Assembly (NCBI GenBank): GCA_035358715.1
Contig: DAOPPX010000050.1
Coordinates: 1-36,179, forward strand
DNA length: 36,179 nt
Direction: 5' to 3'
Source: UBA8199 sp035358715
Lineage (GTDB): Bacteria; Verrucomicrobiota; Verrucomicrobiia; Limisphaerales; UBA8199
Below are positions 25,055 through 33,494 of this stretch, piece by piece. The position numbers and the translations under genes are program-made. The notes below the pieces were generated by a model that saw only the letters and a program-made list of their open reading frames with translations, did no database searches and was not told where the DNA came from. Positions within the stretch are counted from its first letter, which is position 1; each line of letters opens with the position of its first letter.

Positions 25055-25120
25055 TCTGCATCTTTCGCACCCAACGCCGCGTGCCCTCACGCGGCGCACG
25101 GTTGCCGTTCCCATCGGAGT
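25055..25120 (-). repeat. Hairpin repeat E, copy 2 (one unit, inverted)
   Basis: It is the reverse-orientation counterpart of 23812-23922: TTTCGCACCCA, the hairpin GCCGCGTGCCCTCACGCGGC at 25076-25095, then CCGTTCCCATCGGAG. It has one hairpin unit where copy 1 has two. Confidence 0.85.
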
Positions 25121-25198
25121 GCGAATTACGCACGCTAGGGCAGCCAATGGCCGGGTTAGACATCTTTGTCCCATGGCTTACACTGTATCCGAGCGAGT

Positions 25199-27523
25199 AT
25201 GCGGCTTGAACAGACAACGGAGCGGCATGGGGCGGGCGAGGTGCAAGCCGCCCCGCGGGTGGGAACCGAATTCACCATCACCGGCATGACGTGCGCCAAC
25301 TGCGCCCGCCATGTGACCGAGGCCATCCAAAGTGTGCCGGGCGTTCACAGTGCGGCAGTGCGCCTCGAGGCGAAGCGGGCTGCCGTCCGCTGGGCGGGCG
25401 GCGTGGAGCCAGATGTTGCCGCCGTGATCCGGGCGGTCGAGGGGGCGGGCTTCGGGGCCCGCATTGCGGAAGCGCCCGCAGCCGAGCACGCGCCAGGCGG
25501 GTGGCAGCTTAACCTGTGGGTGGGCGTTCTCGGGACCGTGCCAATCATGCTGGGAGAATGGGGCCTAGGCCTTGGCATGACCCGCTGGTTCCAGTGGCTT
25601 TCCTTTGGACTGGCCAGTGTGGTGCAGTTTGTTGCCGGGGCGCGGTTCTATCGGGGCGCGTGGGGGCAACTCAAGGTCGGCCGCTCCAATATGGACACGC
25701 TCGTAGCGCTGGGCTCGACGACCGCTTTTGCGTATAGCGCGTGGGCGTTGTTCAGCCGTGCGGGCGGGCACGTGTACTTCATGGAGGCCGCCGCGATCAT
25801 CACCCTGATCAGCGTGGGGCACTGGCTGGAATCGCGCGCGAGCGCGCGGGCGTCGAGCGCCCTGCGCCAACTGCTGAACCTGGCGCCGGCGCTGGCGCGG
25901 CGGCGTGATCCCGGCGGGGGCGAACGCGAAGTCCCGGTGGCGGAGTTGCGGGTGGGCGACCGGGTTGTGTTGCGTCCCGGCGACCGTGTGCCGACTGACG
26001 GCGAGGCGGAGGAAGGGGGTTCAGCCTTGGACGAGTCCATGCTGACCGGTGAGTCGGCGCCGGTGGACAAGGCTCCGGGGAGCCGGCTGTGCGCGGGCAC
26101 GGTCAACCTCAACGGACATCTGCTGATGCGCGTCACGGCGACGGGCGAGGAGACCGCCCTGGCTCACATTATTGCCGCGGTGCAGCGCGCCCAGGCCAGC
26201 CGCGCCGACATCCAGCGGTTGGGCGACCGGGTCAGCAGCGTGTTTGTGCCGCTGGTGGTCGCGGTGGCGGTGGCGGCGGGCCTGTGCTGGGGGCTCGCGC
26301 CCGACTGGGCCCGGCGAGCCCACGACTCGCTGGCGCCGTTCCTCTGGGCGGCGCATCCGCCCGAAGGCGCGCTGGCGGCGGCCTTTATCATTGCCGCCGG
26401 AGTGCTGATCGTCGCTTGCCCCTGCGCGATGGGACTGGCTACACCGGCGGCTGTCATGGCCGGCTCGAATGCCGCGGCGCGGCGCGGCATTCTCATCCGC
26501 GACGGCGTGGCGTTGGAAAAGGCGGGCCGGGTTACTGCCGTGCTGTTTGACAAGACGGGAACGCTTACCACGGGCAAGGCGGAGGTGGTGGGAGTGTGGG
26601 ACGGGGGAAACGTCCTGAATTCAGGGCCCAAAATCCGAGGGGGAGCCGAAGAGCCGACATCCAAATATCCAGTCATAGACCTGGCGGCGGCGCTCGCGGG
26701 TCACTCGTCTCACCCTGTAAGCCAGGCTGTGGCGAAGCTCTCGGCCAAGGGAGCGGCACTGGAGACCTGGCAGGAGGTTCGGGGCGGCGGCGTGCAAGCC
26801 GCCATCGCATTCGACCGCGCATCGCCGGTCACGGCCCGGCTCGGCTCGCTGCGCTGGCTGGAGGACTCGGGGGTGGCCCTTGCGGCGGGCAGAGACTTCA
26901 TCGCGGAAAGGGCTTCGCAGGGCGCGACCGTCGTGGGTGTGGCGGTGGAAAGCGCTTTGCGAGGGCTGTTCGCAGTGAAGGATGCGGTTAAACCCGGCGC
27001 CCGCGGGGTCGTCGGTCAACTGACGCGGCAAGGGCTGAAGGTTTACCTGGTCACTGGCGACAATGTGCTGACCGCCGGAGCCATTGCCCGGCAGACCGGC
27101 ATCCCTTCGGAGAATGTATTTGCCCAGGTCCGCCCCGAGGAGAAAGCGGCGTTCGTGCAGAGGCTCCAGCGGCAAGGCCAGCGGGTGGCCTTTGTGGGCG
27201 ACGGCATCAACGACGCGCCGGCGCTGGAGCAAGCCGACCTGGGCATCGCGGTGAGCCGAGCCAGCGACGTCGCGCGCGAGGCGGCGGACATCATCCTGCT
27301 CCGGTCGGAAATCGAGGCGGTGCCGGAGAGCCTCGGGCTGGCGCGGGCCACGCTGCGCACCATCAAACAGAACCTGTTCTGGGCGTTCTTCTACAACGCC
27401 ATCGGCGTGCCGCTGGCCGCCCTCGGGTTCCTGAGCCCGGTGCTGTGCGCGGCGGCAATGGGGCTGTCGGACCTGGTCGTCATCGGCAATGCCCTGCGGC
27501 TGCGCCGGTGGCGGTCGCATTAG
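25199..27523 (+). CDS. copA: Copper-transporting P1B-type ATPase
   Basis: The 774-residue pump exports monovalent copper (or a similar metal) from the cytosol. The N-terminal HMA domain has the metal motif GMTCANC (Cys32, Cys35). The actuator TGES is at 283-286, the CPC transmembrane metal site at 407-409, the phosphorylation DKTGT at 451-455, the nucleotide-domain HP at 505-506 and the hinge GDGINDAP further on. The TM7 motif N-x6-YN-x4-P is present; the TM8 motif is MGLSD where Cu+ pumps normally have MxxSS. The N-domain is about 15 residues longer than usual between DKTGT and HP. The ATG at 25199 is preferred over the TTG at 25166. No CueR/CsoR or chaperone gene is adjacent. Confidence 0.92.
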   Translation: MRLEQTTERHGAGEVQAAPRVGTEFTITGMTCANCARHVTEAIQSVPGVHSAAVRLEAKRAAVRWAGGVEPDVAAVIRAVEGAGFGARIAEAPAAEHAPGGWQLNLWVGVLGTVPIMLGEWGLGLGMTRWFQWLSFGLASVVQFVAGARFYRGAWGQLKVGRSNMDTLVALGSTTAFAYSAWALFSRAGGHVYFMEAAAIITLISVGHWLESRASARASSALRQLLNLAPALARRRDPGGGEREVPVAELRVGDRVVLRPGDRVPTDGEAEEGGSALDESMLTGESAPVDKAPGSRLCAGTVNLNGHLLMRVTATGEETALAHIIAAVQRAQASRADIQRLGDRVSSVFVPLVVAVAVAAGLCWGLAPDWARRAHDSLAPFLWAAHPPEGALAAAFIIAAGVLIVACPCAMGLATPAAVMAGSNAAARRGILIRDGVALEKAGRVTAVLFDKTGTLTTGKAEVVGVWDGGNVLNSGPKIRGGAEEPTSKYPVIDLAAALAGHSSHPVSQAVAKLSAKGAALETWQEVRGGGVQAAIAFDRASPVTARLGSLRWLEDSGVALAAGRDFIAERASQGATVVGVAVESALRGLFAVKDAVKPGARGVVGQLTRQGLKVYLVTGDNVLTAGAIARQTGIPSENVFAQVRPEEKAAFVQRLQRQGQRVAFVGDGINDAPALEQADLGIAVSRASDVAREAADIILLRSEIEAVPESLGLARATLRTIKQNLFWAFFYNAIGVPLAALGFLSPVLCAAAMGLSDLVVIGNALRLRRWRSH

Positions 27524-27547
27524 CGGCGGGGCGAGCGCCCTGCCGGG

Positions 27548-28015
27548 TCAGGAGTTTGTGTCAGGCGGCGGGCCTTGCTGTGGCCGCTGCGGCGGTGGGG
27601 CGGCCTTGCGTTGCTCGCGCGCGCGCTGTTGCTGCTGCTTTATCAGCGCGTCCAGCCGCTTCTGCTGTTTGGGCGTCAGCACGGCCCGGAACTCCTCGAT
27701 GGTCCGGCGGAATTCCTCCCGGCGCTGCGGCTCCACCGTGTCCATGATCTTCTTCGTGCGGTCCTGGGCTTCCTTGAGAATCCGGTTAATCGGCTCGCGT
27801 TGCGCGGGCGTCAAGTCCAGCTCCCGCTCCATGCGCCGCAGGAACTCGAGGCGCATCACGCCGGCGGAGGCGGGCGGCGCGGGACGGACCGCAGCGCCGA
27901 CGCGTTGCGGCCGTTGATGGGAGCCTCGTTCGACATGCCGCACCAACAGGCCGCCGGTCACCACACCAGCGCCAAAGATGACCATCGTGGCCAGGATGAC
28001 CTTCCAGTTGTTCAC
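27548..28015 (-). CDS. Spy/CpxP/CnrX-like periplasmic protein with membrane anchor
   Basis: The 155-residue protein has an N-terminal membrane anchor (VILATMVIFGAGVVTGGLLV) and a helical sensor-like domain with two LTxxQ-type motifs, LDLTPAQREPINRIL and VLTPKQQKRLDALI. The tail is rich in Gln, Pro and Arg. In Spy/CpxP/CnrX proteins, helical LTxxQ modules act as periplasmic chaperones or metal sensors that control an anti-sigma factor. The GTG start overlaps the stop of the preceding membrane protein by four bases, so the two are translationally coupled. With the sigma gene upstream, a stress-sensing role is likely. Confidence 0.85.
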   Translation of the reverse strand: MNNWKVILATMVIFGAGVVTGGLLVRHVERGSHQRPQRVGAAVRPAPPASAGVMRLEFLRRMERELDLTPAQREPINRILKEAQDRTKKIMDTVEPQRREEFRRTIEEFRAVLTPKQQKRLDALIKQQQQRAREQRKAAPPPQRPQQGPPPDTNS

Positions 28016-28326
28016 CAGCTCGAGTCGTTGGGTTGATCCTGATCGGCGGCCGCCAGCAGGGTCTGCTCAAGGTCCAGGGACAAGTCGTCTGGCGGGGCGC
28101 TGCTCTGCGGCGTCAGCAAGGACCATGTGCCCAGCAGCAGCATGACAGTCACGCACGTCGCGGCGGCCCGCCACAGAGCACGCGCCCACAAGGTCCAGTC
28201 GTCCTCGACGCGCCGGGCGGCAACGAGCGCCATGACGCGCTTCTCAAAAGCGTAAGGTGCCTGCTCGCTCGGCGGATTGGCTCGGGCGGCGGCAATCAGT
28301 TTTCTTTCCAGTTCGGCCAGATTCAT
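28012..28326 (-). CDS. Small single-pass membrane protein, likely anti-sigma factor
   Basis: The 104-residue product has a cytosolic N-terminal helical region (about 1-60: MNLAELERKLIAAARANPP and FEKRVMALVAARR) and one transmembrane segment at about 67-87 (AAATCVTVMLLLGTWSLL), followed by an acidic periplasmic tail. There is no zinc HxxxCxxC motif, so it is not a classic ZAS-type anti-sigma. Its size, topology and position between the ECF sigma gene and the Spy-like gene match small anti-sigma factors of CnrY/NrsZ-like trios. The assignment rests mainly on gene order. Confidence 0.75.
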   Translation of the reverse strand: MNLAELERKLIAAARANPPSEQAPYAFEKRVMALVAARRVEDDWTLWARALWRAAATCVTVMLLLGTWSLLTPQSSAPPDDLSLDLEQTLLAAADQDQPNDSSW

Positions 28327-28366
28327 AAAGGCGGCAAAGGTTTAGACGCCCCCCGGAGGAGCGCGG

Positions 28367-28942
28367 TTACAAGTACTTATCTTTGGCGATTCGGGAGAGC
28401 CTCCTTCGCATCTCGGCGCGCGCCCGGAAGGCCCGGATCTTTACCACCGGCGCCGTCCATCCGGTCAGTTGTGCGATTTCCTTCACCGACCGTTGCTCGA
28501 TTTCCAGCAACGTAATGACCAGCCGGGCGGAAGGGGACAGCCCATCCAACAGGCGTGCGATGAGCTGGCGGGCGGCGTCGGCGTCCTGGCTGGCTGAATC
28601 AGGCTGGCTGACGAACCGGTCCAGCCAATCCGCCTCCGGCTCCGTCAACTCGGCAAACGGAGTTTCGCGGTTGCGCTGGTGGCTGCGCAGCGAGTCGTAA
28701 CACGCGCGCACCGCCAGCCGCATCAGCCAGTGCTCGAAGGGCGCATTGCCGCGGAAGCTGTGCAGGTTCGCAAACGCCTTGAGCCAGATGTTCTGCACAA
28801 TGTCCTCGACCTCGCTCTCGCGGCGTGCGTAGCGCCGGGCCATGCCGAAGAGGCGGGCGGAATACTTCTGGACCAGCGGCTCGAAGCTGGCGGCATCGCC
28901 TTTCCGCACTGCCGCAATCAACTCCGCATCGGTCCGTTCCAT
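28367..28942 (-). CDS. ECF-family RNA polymerase sigma factor
   Basis: The 191-residue protein contains region 2 (DAASFEPLVQKYSARLFGMARRYA and DIVQNIWLKAFANLHSF) and region 4 (LDGLSPSARLVITLLEIEQR, SVKEIAQLTGWTAPVVKIRAFRAR), separated by a short linker, which is the ECF architecture. The start at the ATG (28942) is preferred over a TTG ten codons upstream. It is followed after 40 bases by the small membrane protein and the Spy-like protein, so the operon encodes a sigma factor, its probable membrane-bound antagonist and a periplasmic sensor. It most likely activates its own operon and envelope genes; its target promoters cannot be read from this window. Confidence 0.94.
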   Translation of the reverse strand: MERTDAELIAAVRKGDAASFEPLVQKYSARLFGMARRYARRESEVEDIVQNIWLKAFANLHSFRGNAPFEHWLMRLAVRACYDSLRSHQRNRETPFAELTEPEADWLDRFVSQPDSASQDADAARQLIARLLDGLSPSARLVITLLEIEQRSVKEIAQLTGWTAPVVKIRAFRARAEMRRRLSRIAKDKYL

Positions 28943-29436
28943 GGGTTGCAGTATGCCAACGACCCTGCGCAAAAGTCAAAAGCCGCGGAACGCCGCCCCC
29001 GCCCCTTCCACCCGGCGGACCGGGCAACGCAAGCGGACAAATGTGGCGGACCGGAACGCCAGCCTCACACATCCTGGCCCGCTGGCAACGACGTGAGCCT
29101 CAGCACTCCTGAGCCGTGCGCTTGGCCCGGGACAAGCCAAGGAATTGACGCGCACCCGCTCCCCATGAACCGGGGGAACATCCAACATCCAACCTCGAAC
29201 GCCCAACATCCAATAGCGGCCCAAAGCTCGGCCCTTGGAGGTTCGATGTTGGATGTTCCCCCGGTTCATGGAAAGGGGAAGGGCGCATTCGGCCTGCGGT
29301 GGCGCGCGAGCCGGCCTTGCATTCTTCGGATAAGGTTCTGTTGGCTGGAGGCATCGGCCAGGGATGCCCGTGCTCCTTCATCCCTGCGTCCTGCACTTGC
29401 GCGGAGGCGCTTGAGGTGCGAAAGGTGCATTTGATT
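28943..29436. other. Divergent region between sigma operon and sod gene
   Basis: No gene is supported. The central part (29097-29270) is repeat B copy 1. I found no confident promoter, although both divergent genes must start here. Open frames through the repeat translate to the MNRGNIQHPTSNAQ-type peptide and are considered spurious. Confidence 0.7.
29097..29270 (+). repeat. Palindromic repeat B, copy 1
   Basis: It matches the reverse complement of about 33495-33705 and shares its core with 34136-34240. The 3' part (29164-29270) is a large inverted repeat: CATGAACCGGGGGAACATCC at the left pairs with GGATGTTCCCCCGGTTCATG at the right, around a centre containing AATAGCGGCCCAAAGCTCGG. Short direct CCAACATCC units give it a microsatellite look. 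Confidence 0.9.
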
Positions 29437-30153
29437 ATGATGACTCGCCGGCAAGCTCTCAAGACAACCGCCTTGGCTTCGGCCGCTTGCGCCGCCGGGA
29501 CGGCGTTGTCCAGTCTGGGCGCGCAGCCCGCGTCGGCCCCCGCCGCCATCGCCCTGCCGCCGCTGCCTTATGCGTTCGACGCGCTGGAGCCGCACATTGA
29601 CGCGCTGACCATGCAGATTCACCATGACAAGCATCATGCGGCTTATGTGGCCGGTTTCAACCGGGCCATGGCTGACTTTCCCGCGACCGGACGGCGGTCG
29701 GTGGAGGACCTGCTCAAGGACCTCGGCGCGGTGCCGGAAGCGATCCGCGCGGCGGTTCGCAACAATGGCGGCGGGCACTACAATCACGCGCTGTTCTGGC
29801 AGAGCATGAAGCGCGGCGGCAGCCGGCCCGCGGGCGAACTGCTCAAGGCGGTCGAGAGGCGGTTCGGCAGTTTTGCCCGGTTCCAGGATGCGTTTACGAA
29901 GGCGGCCCTGGGCCAGTTTGGCAGCGGCTGGGCATGGCTGGTGCTGGACGCCGGCAAACAGTTGGGCATCGAGGCGACGCCGAACCAGGACTCGCCCATC
30001 AGCCAGGGCAAACAGCCCCTGCTGGGGGTTGATGTCTGGGAACACGCCTATTACCTCAAGTATCAGAACCGCCGGGCGGATTACGTGGGGGCCTTCTTCC
30101 ACGTCATCAACTGGGACTTCGTGGCGGAGCGCTACCAGAAGGCGATTAGTTGA
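29437..30153 (+). CDS. sodA: Exported manganese-type superoxide dismutase
   Basis: The 238-residue protein has a Tat-like N-terminus, MMTRRQALKTTALASAACAA, so it is probably exported folded. The mature domain begins at LPPLPYAFDALEPHID. Metal ligands are visible: His in IHHDKHHAAYV, His in GGHYNHALFW, and Asp and His in GVDVWEHAYYLKYQNRR. The Gly in NNGGGHYNHALFW together with the later ATPNQDSPI glutamine is the pattern of Mn-SOD rather than Fe-SOD. It removes superoxide in the periplasm. The ATG is preceded by AAAGGTG. It is divergent from the ECF sigma operon across repeat B. Confidence 0.93.
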   Translation: MMTRRQALKTTALASAACAAGTALSSLGAQPASAPAAIALPPLPYAFDALEPHIDALTMQIHHDKHHAAYVAGFNRAMADFPATGRRSVEDLLKDLGAVPEAIRAAVRNNGGGHYNHALFWQSMKRGGSRPAGELLKAVERRFGSFARFQDAFTKAALGQFGSGWAWLVLDAGKQLGIEATPNQDSPISQGKQPLLGVDVWEHAYYLKYQNRRADYVGAFFHVINWDFVAERYQKAIS

Positions 30154-30209
30154 GCCGCGGTCAGCCCTTTCCGCTGGCTTGGCCGGAATCGGCGTGTTAG
30201 CTTCAACCT

Positions 30210-31310
30210 GTGAAACGCAGACGGTTTAACTGGGTCCTGAGCGACATCACTCGCGCGGGCCTGAGACCCTGCCTGGAATGGTTGGCCTGGCTCCGGGGGC
30301 AGCGATTCCACTGCCGCGCGCTCGAAGGGGAGTCGGAGTACAACATCACCGTCAATTGCGACCTCACGGTGTCGTGCAGTTGCCAGGATTACGACGGCTC
30401 GGGGCACCTGGGCGACCTGAACCAGGCTTCCTTCAAGGAAGTTTTCTTTGGCCCGGTGGCGCAGCGGTTTCGGGACGAACTGGCCAAAGGGAAGCTGCCC
30501 ATCCCGACCTGCACCCGCTGCGGCGACCTGCAGCGGCTGCCCAAATCCACGCCCATCCCCCAGCCCCGGCTGCCCTACAAAGGCATGCTGCTGGAAAACA
30601 CCGTGCGCTGCAACCTGGACTGCATCGGCTGCGACCGGCAGTCGGCGGCCCGCATCCGCACGACGCCGCAGATGGAACTGGACAAGCTGTCGCGCATGGC
30701 GGACCTGGTCCACGAGCTCGGCATTCAGACGCTCTGCTACCTGAACCTCGGCGAGCCGTTTCTCTCGCCCAACATCGGGCCGGAGCTGGAGCTGCTGCGG
30801 CGCAAGAACCCGGATTGCAGCATCTGGATTTCGACCAATGGGATCGTGTTGAACACCGACGCCCGGCGGGCGGCCGCGCTGCACGCCAGCCGCATTTATT
30901 TCTCCATCGCCGGAGTGGACGACGCGATGCTGGTGAAGTATGAGCGCCGCGGCAGCTTCGAGAAGGCCTACGCCAACATGAAGGCGCTGGTGGAATACCG
31001 CAACGCGCGCGGCCTGTCCCAGCCGTTGCTGGAATGGAAATACCTGCTGTTCAACTGGAACGACAGCCGCCGCACCATCGAGCGGGCCATCGAGCTGGCG
31101 CGGGCCGCCGGGGTGGATTTCATTTCCTTCTGGCCAACCCACAACCCGTTTTACGGCTGGTCCTATCGCTATGCCCTCGGCCGGCTCAATCACATCGGCA
31201 TCGGCAACTGGAAAGGCCGCGAGCTGGATCTGCGCCCGCCCGGCCGCCCGGCGAACGCCGGCACCCGCGCTGACGCGCCGGCGCCGGTTCTTGCCCGCGA
31301 AACAAGCTGA
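30210..31310 (+). CDS. Radical SAM protein with N-terminal SPASM-like cysteine cluster
   Basis: The 366-residue protein starts at GTG. The radical SAM 4Fe-4S motif is CNLDCIGC (C134, C138, C141). GLNLGEPFL-like YLNLGEPFLSPN and IWISTNGIVL are the expected following strands. Before it, residues 50-104 read like a SPASM auxiliary-cluster module: C50, C56 and C58, then GHLGDLNQASFKEVFFGP, then CTRC (C101, C104). SPASM normally follows the radical SAM barrel; here it precedes it. Members modify peptides, enzymes or small substrates. No precursor peptide or partner enzyme is adjacent, so the substrate is unknown. Confidence 0.85.
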   Translation: MKRRRFNWVLSDITRAGLRPCLEWLAWLRGQRFHCRALEGESEYNITVNCDLTVSCSCQDYDGSGHLGDLNQASFKEVFFGPVAQRFRDELAKGKLPIPTCTRCGDLQRLPKSTPIPQPRLPYKGMLLENTVRCNLDCIGCDRQSAARIRTTPQMELDKLSRMADLVHELGIQTLCYLNLGEPFLSPNIGPELELLRRKNPDCSIWISTNGIVLNTDARRAAALHASRIYFSIAGVDDAMLVKYERRGSFEKAYANMKALVEYRNARGLSQPLLEWKYLLFNWNDSRRTIERAIELARAAGVDFISFWPTHNPFYGWSYRYALGRLNHIGIGNWKGRELDLRPPGRPANAGTRADAPAPVLARETS

Positions 31311-31348
31311 ACATCCCGGGACCAGGACCGAAGTGGGGACTTGCGGGG

Positions 31349-31373
31349 CACGCTGGCTTCAACCGCCAGCGTG
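31349..31373. terminator. Hairpin between convergent genes
   Basis: CACGCTGGC and GCCAGCGTG form a nine-pair stem around TTCAACC, between the convergent radical SAM and GH51 genes. No T-tract follows on either side, so it is only a possible bidirectional terminator. Confidence 0.35.
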
Positions 31374-31470
31374 AACGCTGACCGCGGCAAAAGGGCGTGG
31401 TCGAGGCGGCGCCAACTTTGCAACGACTTGCGCCGCTCCGTTGCGCAGTCCCGCATCGTGAGTGTCTTCC

Positions 31471-33420
31471 TTACCTGCCGCTCTTCAGCACGGTGATGGA
31501 ATGTGCGGGGAGGCTGAGAGGTTCGCCGAGTGCAACGGCGGACAGAGTTTGGGTAGTCACGGCCTCGGGCTGGCCGGGAATGTTGATCGCGCCCAGGCTC
31601 GCCCCGTTAATCCTCCAGGCTTGCGCGGTGCGCGGGAGCGCGCCGCCGGCGGCCTTCACCGACAATACCACGTCCTGCGTCGGCGAGTAGTTCACCAGGC
31701 CAAGCGACACGCTGCCGGTCTTCCGGTCAAACGCGGCGACGGCGTCCACCGGCGCCTCTGTGCTCAACTGCAGCGGGACTAAACTCCCTCCGACCTGCGC
31801 GCGGTAAAGGGCCAGCAGGTGGCCAACTGAATCCAGCACGGCGTGGTTTCGTCCGGCCTTGATGGCGCCTATAACATTGACGGTCTGCGCCCAATTGGCC
31901 ATCGAGACCAGGTCGGCGGATCGGATGAGCTCATGCAAAGCGCGGGCTGATGCCAGGGCGTCACCGAGCGGGTAGTAGTGTTCAAAGGCGCCGACTCCGG
32001 GCCCGTCGGGGGCTTGATTCCAGTCGCGCACGATGCCCCATTCATCAATGGCGAGCCGGACGCGGCCCAGCTCGGGGTTGCCGCTCGCGAGGCGGTTGCG
32101 GTAATCCACGACAAGCCGGCGCACGCCTTCCATGACGCTGCCGGAGTAGTTCAGGAAGGCGGCTTCGTATTTCGCGGCGTCCGCGGGCGAGAAGGGGGCT
32201 TTGAAGTTGCGCTGCGTGTAATGATGCGCGCTGAGCAGGTCCATGTGGGCGGCGCTGATCGGCAGCAGGACATCATTCCAGCGGCCGGGATTGCCCACGC
32301 CGATGATCTGGATGCGAGGGTTCCTGGCCTTCATCGCCGCGACGAAGGAGTTATGGCGCATGGCGTAGCGCTCGACGGGCACGTTGCCCAACTGCCAGTC
32401 GCCGTACATCTCGTTGCCCACGCCCCACCAGGTGACCGGGTAGGGCTGGGGATGCCCGTTGCGCGCGCGCTCGGCGCCCCAGCGGCTGCGGCTGGAGCCG
32501 GTCGCATATTCCACCTCGTCGGCGGCGTCCTGCGCGCTGCCGAGCCCGGTGTTCACGGCGATGTAGGGCTCGGTGCGGACCGCAGCGCAAAAGGCCAGGA
32601 ACTCATCCAGCCCGAAGTCGTTGTCCTCGACCGCGTTCCAGGCGCGCTCCCAGCGCGGCGGGCGCCGGTCGCGCTCGCCGATGCCGTCCTTCCAGTTGTA
32701 GCCGGAGACGAAGTTGCCGCCGGGCCAGCGAGTGATCGGGGAGTTGAGCTGCTTGATCAAGGCCAGCACATCCGCGCGCATGCCGTTGACGTTGTCGGCG
32801 GGCATCAACGAGACACAGCCGATCCACACCAGCCCGGGCGTGACCAGCCGGATTGACAACGACGCCGACTCCGTCGTGCCGCCGGCCCGGAAGCGGAAAG
32901 GCAGGCGCCGGTACTCCCGCCCGAGGCCGGTCAAGCGGACGGTCCGCTGCTCGGCAAGGCCGTCTCCCCACGAGAGCACGGCTTCCAGGGCCGGCTCGCC
33001 GCTGACGGCCGCGACCAGGGCGTAACCGACATACTCCTTGCCCGCCAGCACGCCGAGGTCGTTTTGCGTGATTGCGCAATCGCCGGCGGGCTCGCCGCGG
33101 CGCCACAACGCCAAACAGTGATCGCCGGCATAAGCGCCCGCCGGATCGAGAAACACATCGCCAGCCGCGGCATCGGGACGCGCCGCCTTCCAGGGTGATT
33201 TGTCCAGCGCCAGCAGGAACTTGCGATCCTGCAGTTTCTCCGCCCAGATGCCGTCGCGGATGCAGCGGCCCAGGTGCTCGATGAACTGGCCGTAGATGTA
33301 AGGCGAGATGGCCGGGCCGGGGCGGTTAAGCTCCAGCGACAGCGCGGCCTGGGAAGCAGCGGCGGCGGCCTGAACAGTGGCAAGAAACAGCAGGGAGAGA
33401 ACTCGAACGCAAGGATTCAC
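31471..33420 (-). CDS. Secreted GH51 alpha-L-arabinofuranosidase
   Basis: The 649-residue enzyme (from the GTG at 33420) has a signal peptide VRVLSLLFLATVQAAAA. An N-terminal region with IYGQFIEHLGRCIRDGIWAE and a carbohydrate-binding-like segment (about 80-205) precede the catalytic barrel. The acid/base is E337 in WWGVGNEMYG and the nucleophile E460 in LAIDEWGIV; the C-terminal beta domain ends in LPAHSITVLKSGR. It releases arabinofuranose from arabinan or arabinoxylan. The frame stays open to 33639, but the extra N-terminus (MNRGNIQHPTSN...) is translated from repeat B, so the shorter start is chosen. No Shine-Dalgarno sequence decides this. Confidence 0.9.
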   Translation of the reverse strand: MNPCVRVLSLLFLATVQAAAAASQAALSLELNRPGPAISPYIYGQFIEHLGRCIRDGIWAEKLQDRKFLLALDKSPWKAARPDAAAGDVFLDPAGAYAGDHCLALWRRGEPAGDCAITQNDLGVLAGKEYVGYALVAAVSGEPALEAVLSWGDGLAEQRTVRLTGLGREYRRLPFRFRAGGTTESASLSIRLVTPGLVWIGCVSLMPADNVNGMRADVLALIKQLNSPITRWPGGNFVSGYNWKDGIGERDRRPPRWERAWNAVEDNDFGLDEFLAFCAAVRTEPYIAVNTGLGSAQDAADEVEYATGSSRSRWGAERARNGHPQPYPVTWWGVGNEMYGDWQLGNVPVERYAMRHNSFVAAMKARNPRIQIIGVGNPGRWNDVLLPISAAHMDLLSAHHYTQRNFKAPFSPADAAKYEAAFLNYSGSVMEGVRRLVVDYRNRLASGNPELGRVRLAIDEWGIVRDWNQAPDGPGVGAFEHYYPLGDALASARALHELIRSADLVSMANWAQTVNVIGAIKAGRNHAVLDSVGHLLALYRAQVGGSLVPLQLSTEAPVDAVAAFDRKTGSVSLGLVNYSPTQDVVLSVKAAGGALPRTAQAWRINGASLGAINIPGQPEAVTTQTLSAVALGEPLSLPAHSITVLKSGR

Positions 33421-33494
33421 GCGCAGGAGCGTATTCCAGCACGGCCCAGCGTCAAGCCGGCAACTCTCTGACAGCTCTCCTCTTCGTGACCCGT

